Shown piece after piece: positions 63,205 to 64,000 of a stretch of 64,000 nt of DNA. Under the pieces are notes generated by a model. The model was not told the origin of the DNA. It ran no database searches and saw nothing but the letters and a program-made list of their open reading frames with translations. The translations under genes and the position numbers were made by a program. Numbering within the stretch: position 1 is the stretch's first letter; each line of letters starts with the position of its first letter. Source of the stretch: Cloeon dipterum (Eukaryota > Arthropoda > Insecta > Ephemeroptera > Baetidae); the NCBI RefSeq assembly GCF_949628265.1, contig NC_088786.1, forward strand, positions 28,231,681 to 28,295,680. Direction: 5' to 3'.

Positions 63205-63480
63205 GCAAAATAATTTTAAAATTAAATCTTAAACTCGACTCTTAAAATATCTTTTAAATTAGTTATTAAAATTAATAATTTTAATAATATCTTTTTCATT
63301 AATAAATTATTACGTTTTAAAGTGATTTTTTTGTTCATTTTTATTGTTTTTAATGAAATTTTATTTTAAATTATTATATTTCCTTGGGTATATTTTTAAG
63401 TTTAATATGATAAATTATTTGGCTTCGTTATATTACGAAGCGATTCAAATATTAATAAGAAATAGTCATTCATATACTAC
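63205..63480. repeat. AT-rich low-complexity stretch
   Basis: Nearly pure A/T sequence with repeated TTAATAA-type and AAAATTA-type units and small inverted repeats. No gene is seen in it. It contrasts with the CpG-rich last 100 bases of the window. Confidence 0.7.
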
Positions 63481-64000
63481 AGTAAACTATATGGCGCAAA
63501 TAATATTAATCTCAAAGGAATGAGTAGACCAGACTTGCCTAAATCACTCATTTTTTCCCTTGATTTGAGTAAAGGAGGAAACTGGTTTATATTTTTAACA
63601 TTTGTGATTTATGTGTCCAGGGGTATGAAACCTGGAGGCACAACGCAGTTTTATACGAACTGACGCAAAAGACTGGAAAATCCCCGCAGCTTCCGCGGCA
63701 AAAATTCCCACTTTGAATAAGTGCCTCTTCGTGTCTCATTGAACGCAAAAACAGCCTTTAAAAATAAAAACAGATAAGGAAACCCTCTCCTGCTTGTCTC
63801 CTGGTGGAGTGAGAGGAAGAAATGCGTGCGTAGGCGGTGACGTAAGCCGCGAGTGATGTGAAGAGACGGCGAAAATAAAGGAGCAGGTGTCATTGCCAGT
63901 GACCCTCCACGCGCGCGCATCCCCGTGGGCCGTTTGGGTGCCGCGCTGCCGGCCTAGGCCTGGATCCGCTGAATGCCTCCCTCGCCCGGCCGCCCTGAGA

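Larger units (their letters stand above)
52394..64000. other. Non-coding stretch upstream of the metalloprotease coding region
   Basis: An acceptor at 52395-52394, 14 bases before the ATG, shows that the transcript has at least one more exon upstream, so much of this stretch is probably a 5' intron. I find no supported coding exon on either strand. GC-richer, CpG-bearing islands occur near 55250-55650, 58000-58300, 59700-60060 and at the extreme right end (63900-64000), which may belong to promoters. GA-rich runs are frequent (for example 61500-61520). Short open frames lack family resemblance and splice support. Confidence 0.55.

Overview
The window is eukaryotic nuclear DNA from an arthropod, most likely an insect. 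Coding sequence is split by GT-AG introns with matching phases, intergenic DNA is AT-rich, and every recognisable protein is insect-like. I see no bacterial or viral genes, no intact transposon, no tRNA or rRNA gene and no CRISPR array. The species cannot be fixed from the sequence.

Layout, left to right. (1) 1-6378 holds no supported exon and may be 5' intron or regulatory DNA of the first gene. (2) 6379-13423 (+) is a 16-exon transmembrane protein with an N-terminal Cys-containing domain, EGF-like modules, two DOMON domains, a SEA-like domain, one membrane segment and a short tail. A Glu/Pro repeat region of about 300 residues interrupts its first DOMON domain. (3) 14270-15102 (-) is NDUFB6, an accessory subunit of respiratory complex I. 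(4) 17358-19274 (-) is Snr1/SMARCB1, the SNF5 core subunit of SWI/SNF chromatin remodelers. (5) 20157-22868 (+) is a p38 MAP kinase, head to head with Snr1, with two mutually exclusive exons. (6) 26674-30544 and 31101-34380 (+) are a tandem pair of ABCG half-transporters of the ABCG1/ABCG4-like type. (7) 34859-52379 (-) is a secreted ADAMTS-type metalloprotease without thrombospondin repeats, also with two mutually exclusive exons, here just before the zinc-site exon. Its first coding intron is about 9.7 kb. (8) 52394-64000 has no supported coding exon; a probable 5' UTR exon of the protease lies near 59705-59950.

The genes do not form an operon or a pathway. The most notable features are the two separate mutually exclusive exon pairs. 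In each pair both copies have the same entry and exit phase and a length not divisible by three, so including both or neither shifts the frame. Next come the Glu/Pro insertion inside a DOMON domain and an unusual C-terminus on Snr1. Exon borders were read by eye from splice signals and reading-frame phase, so UTR limits are approximate.
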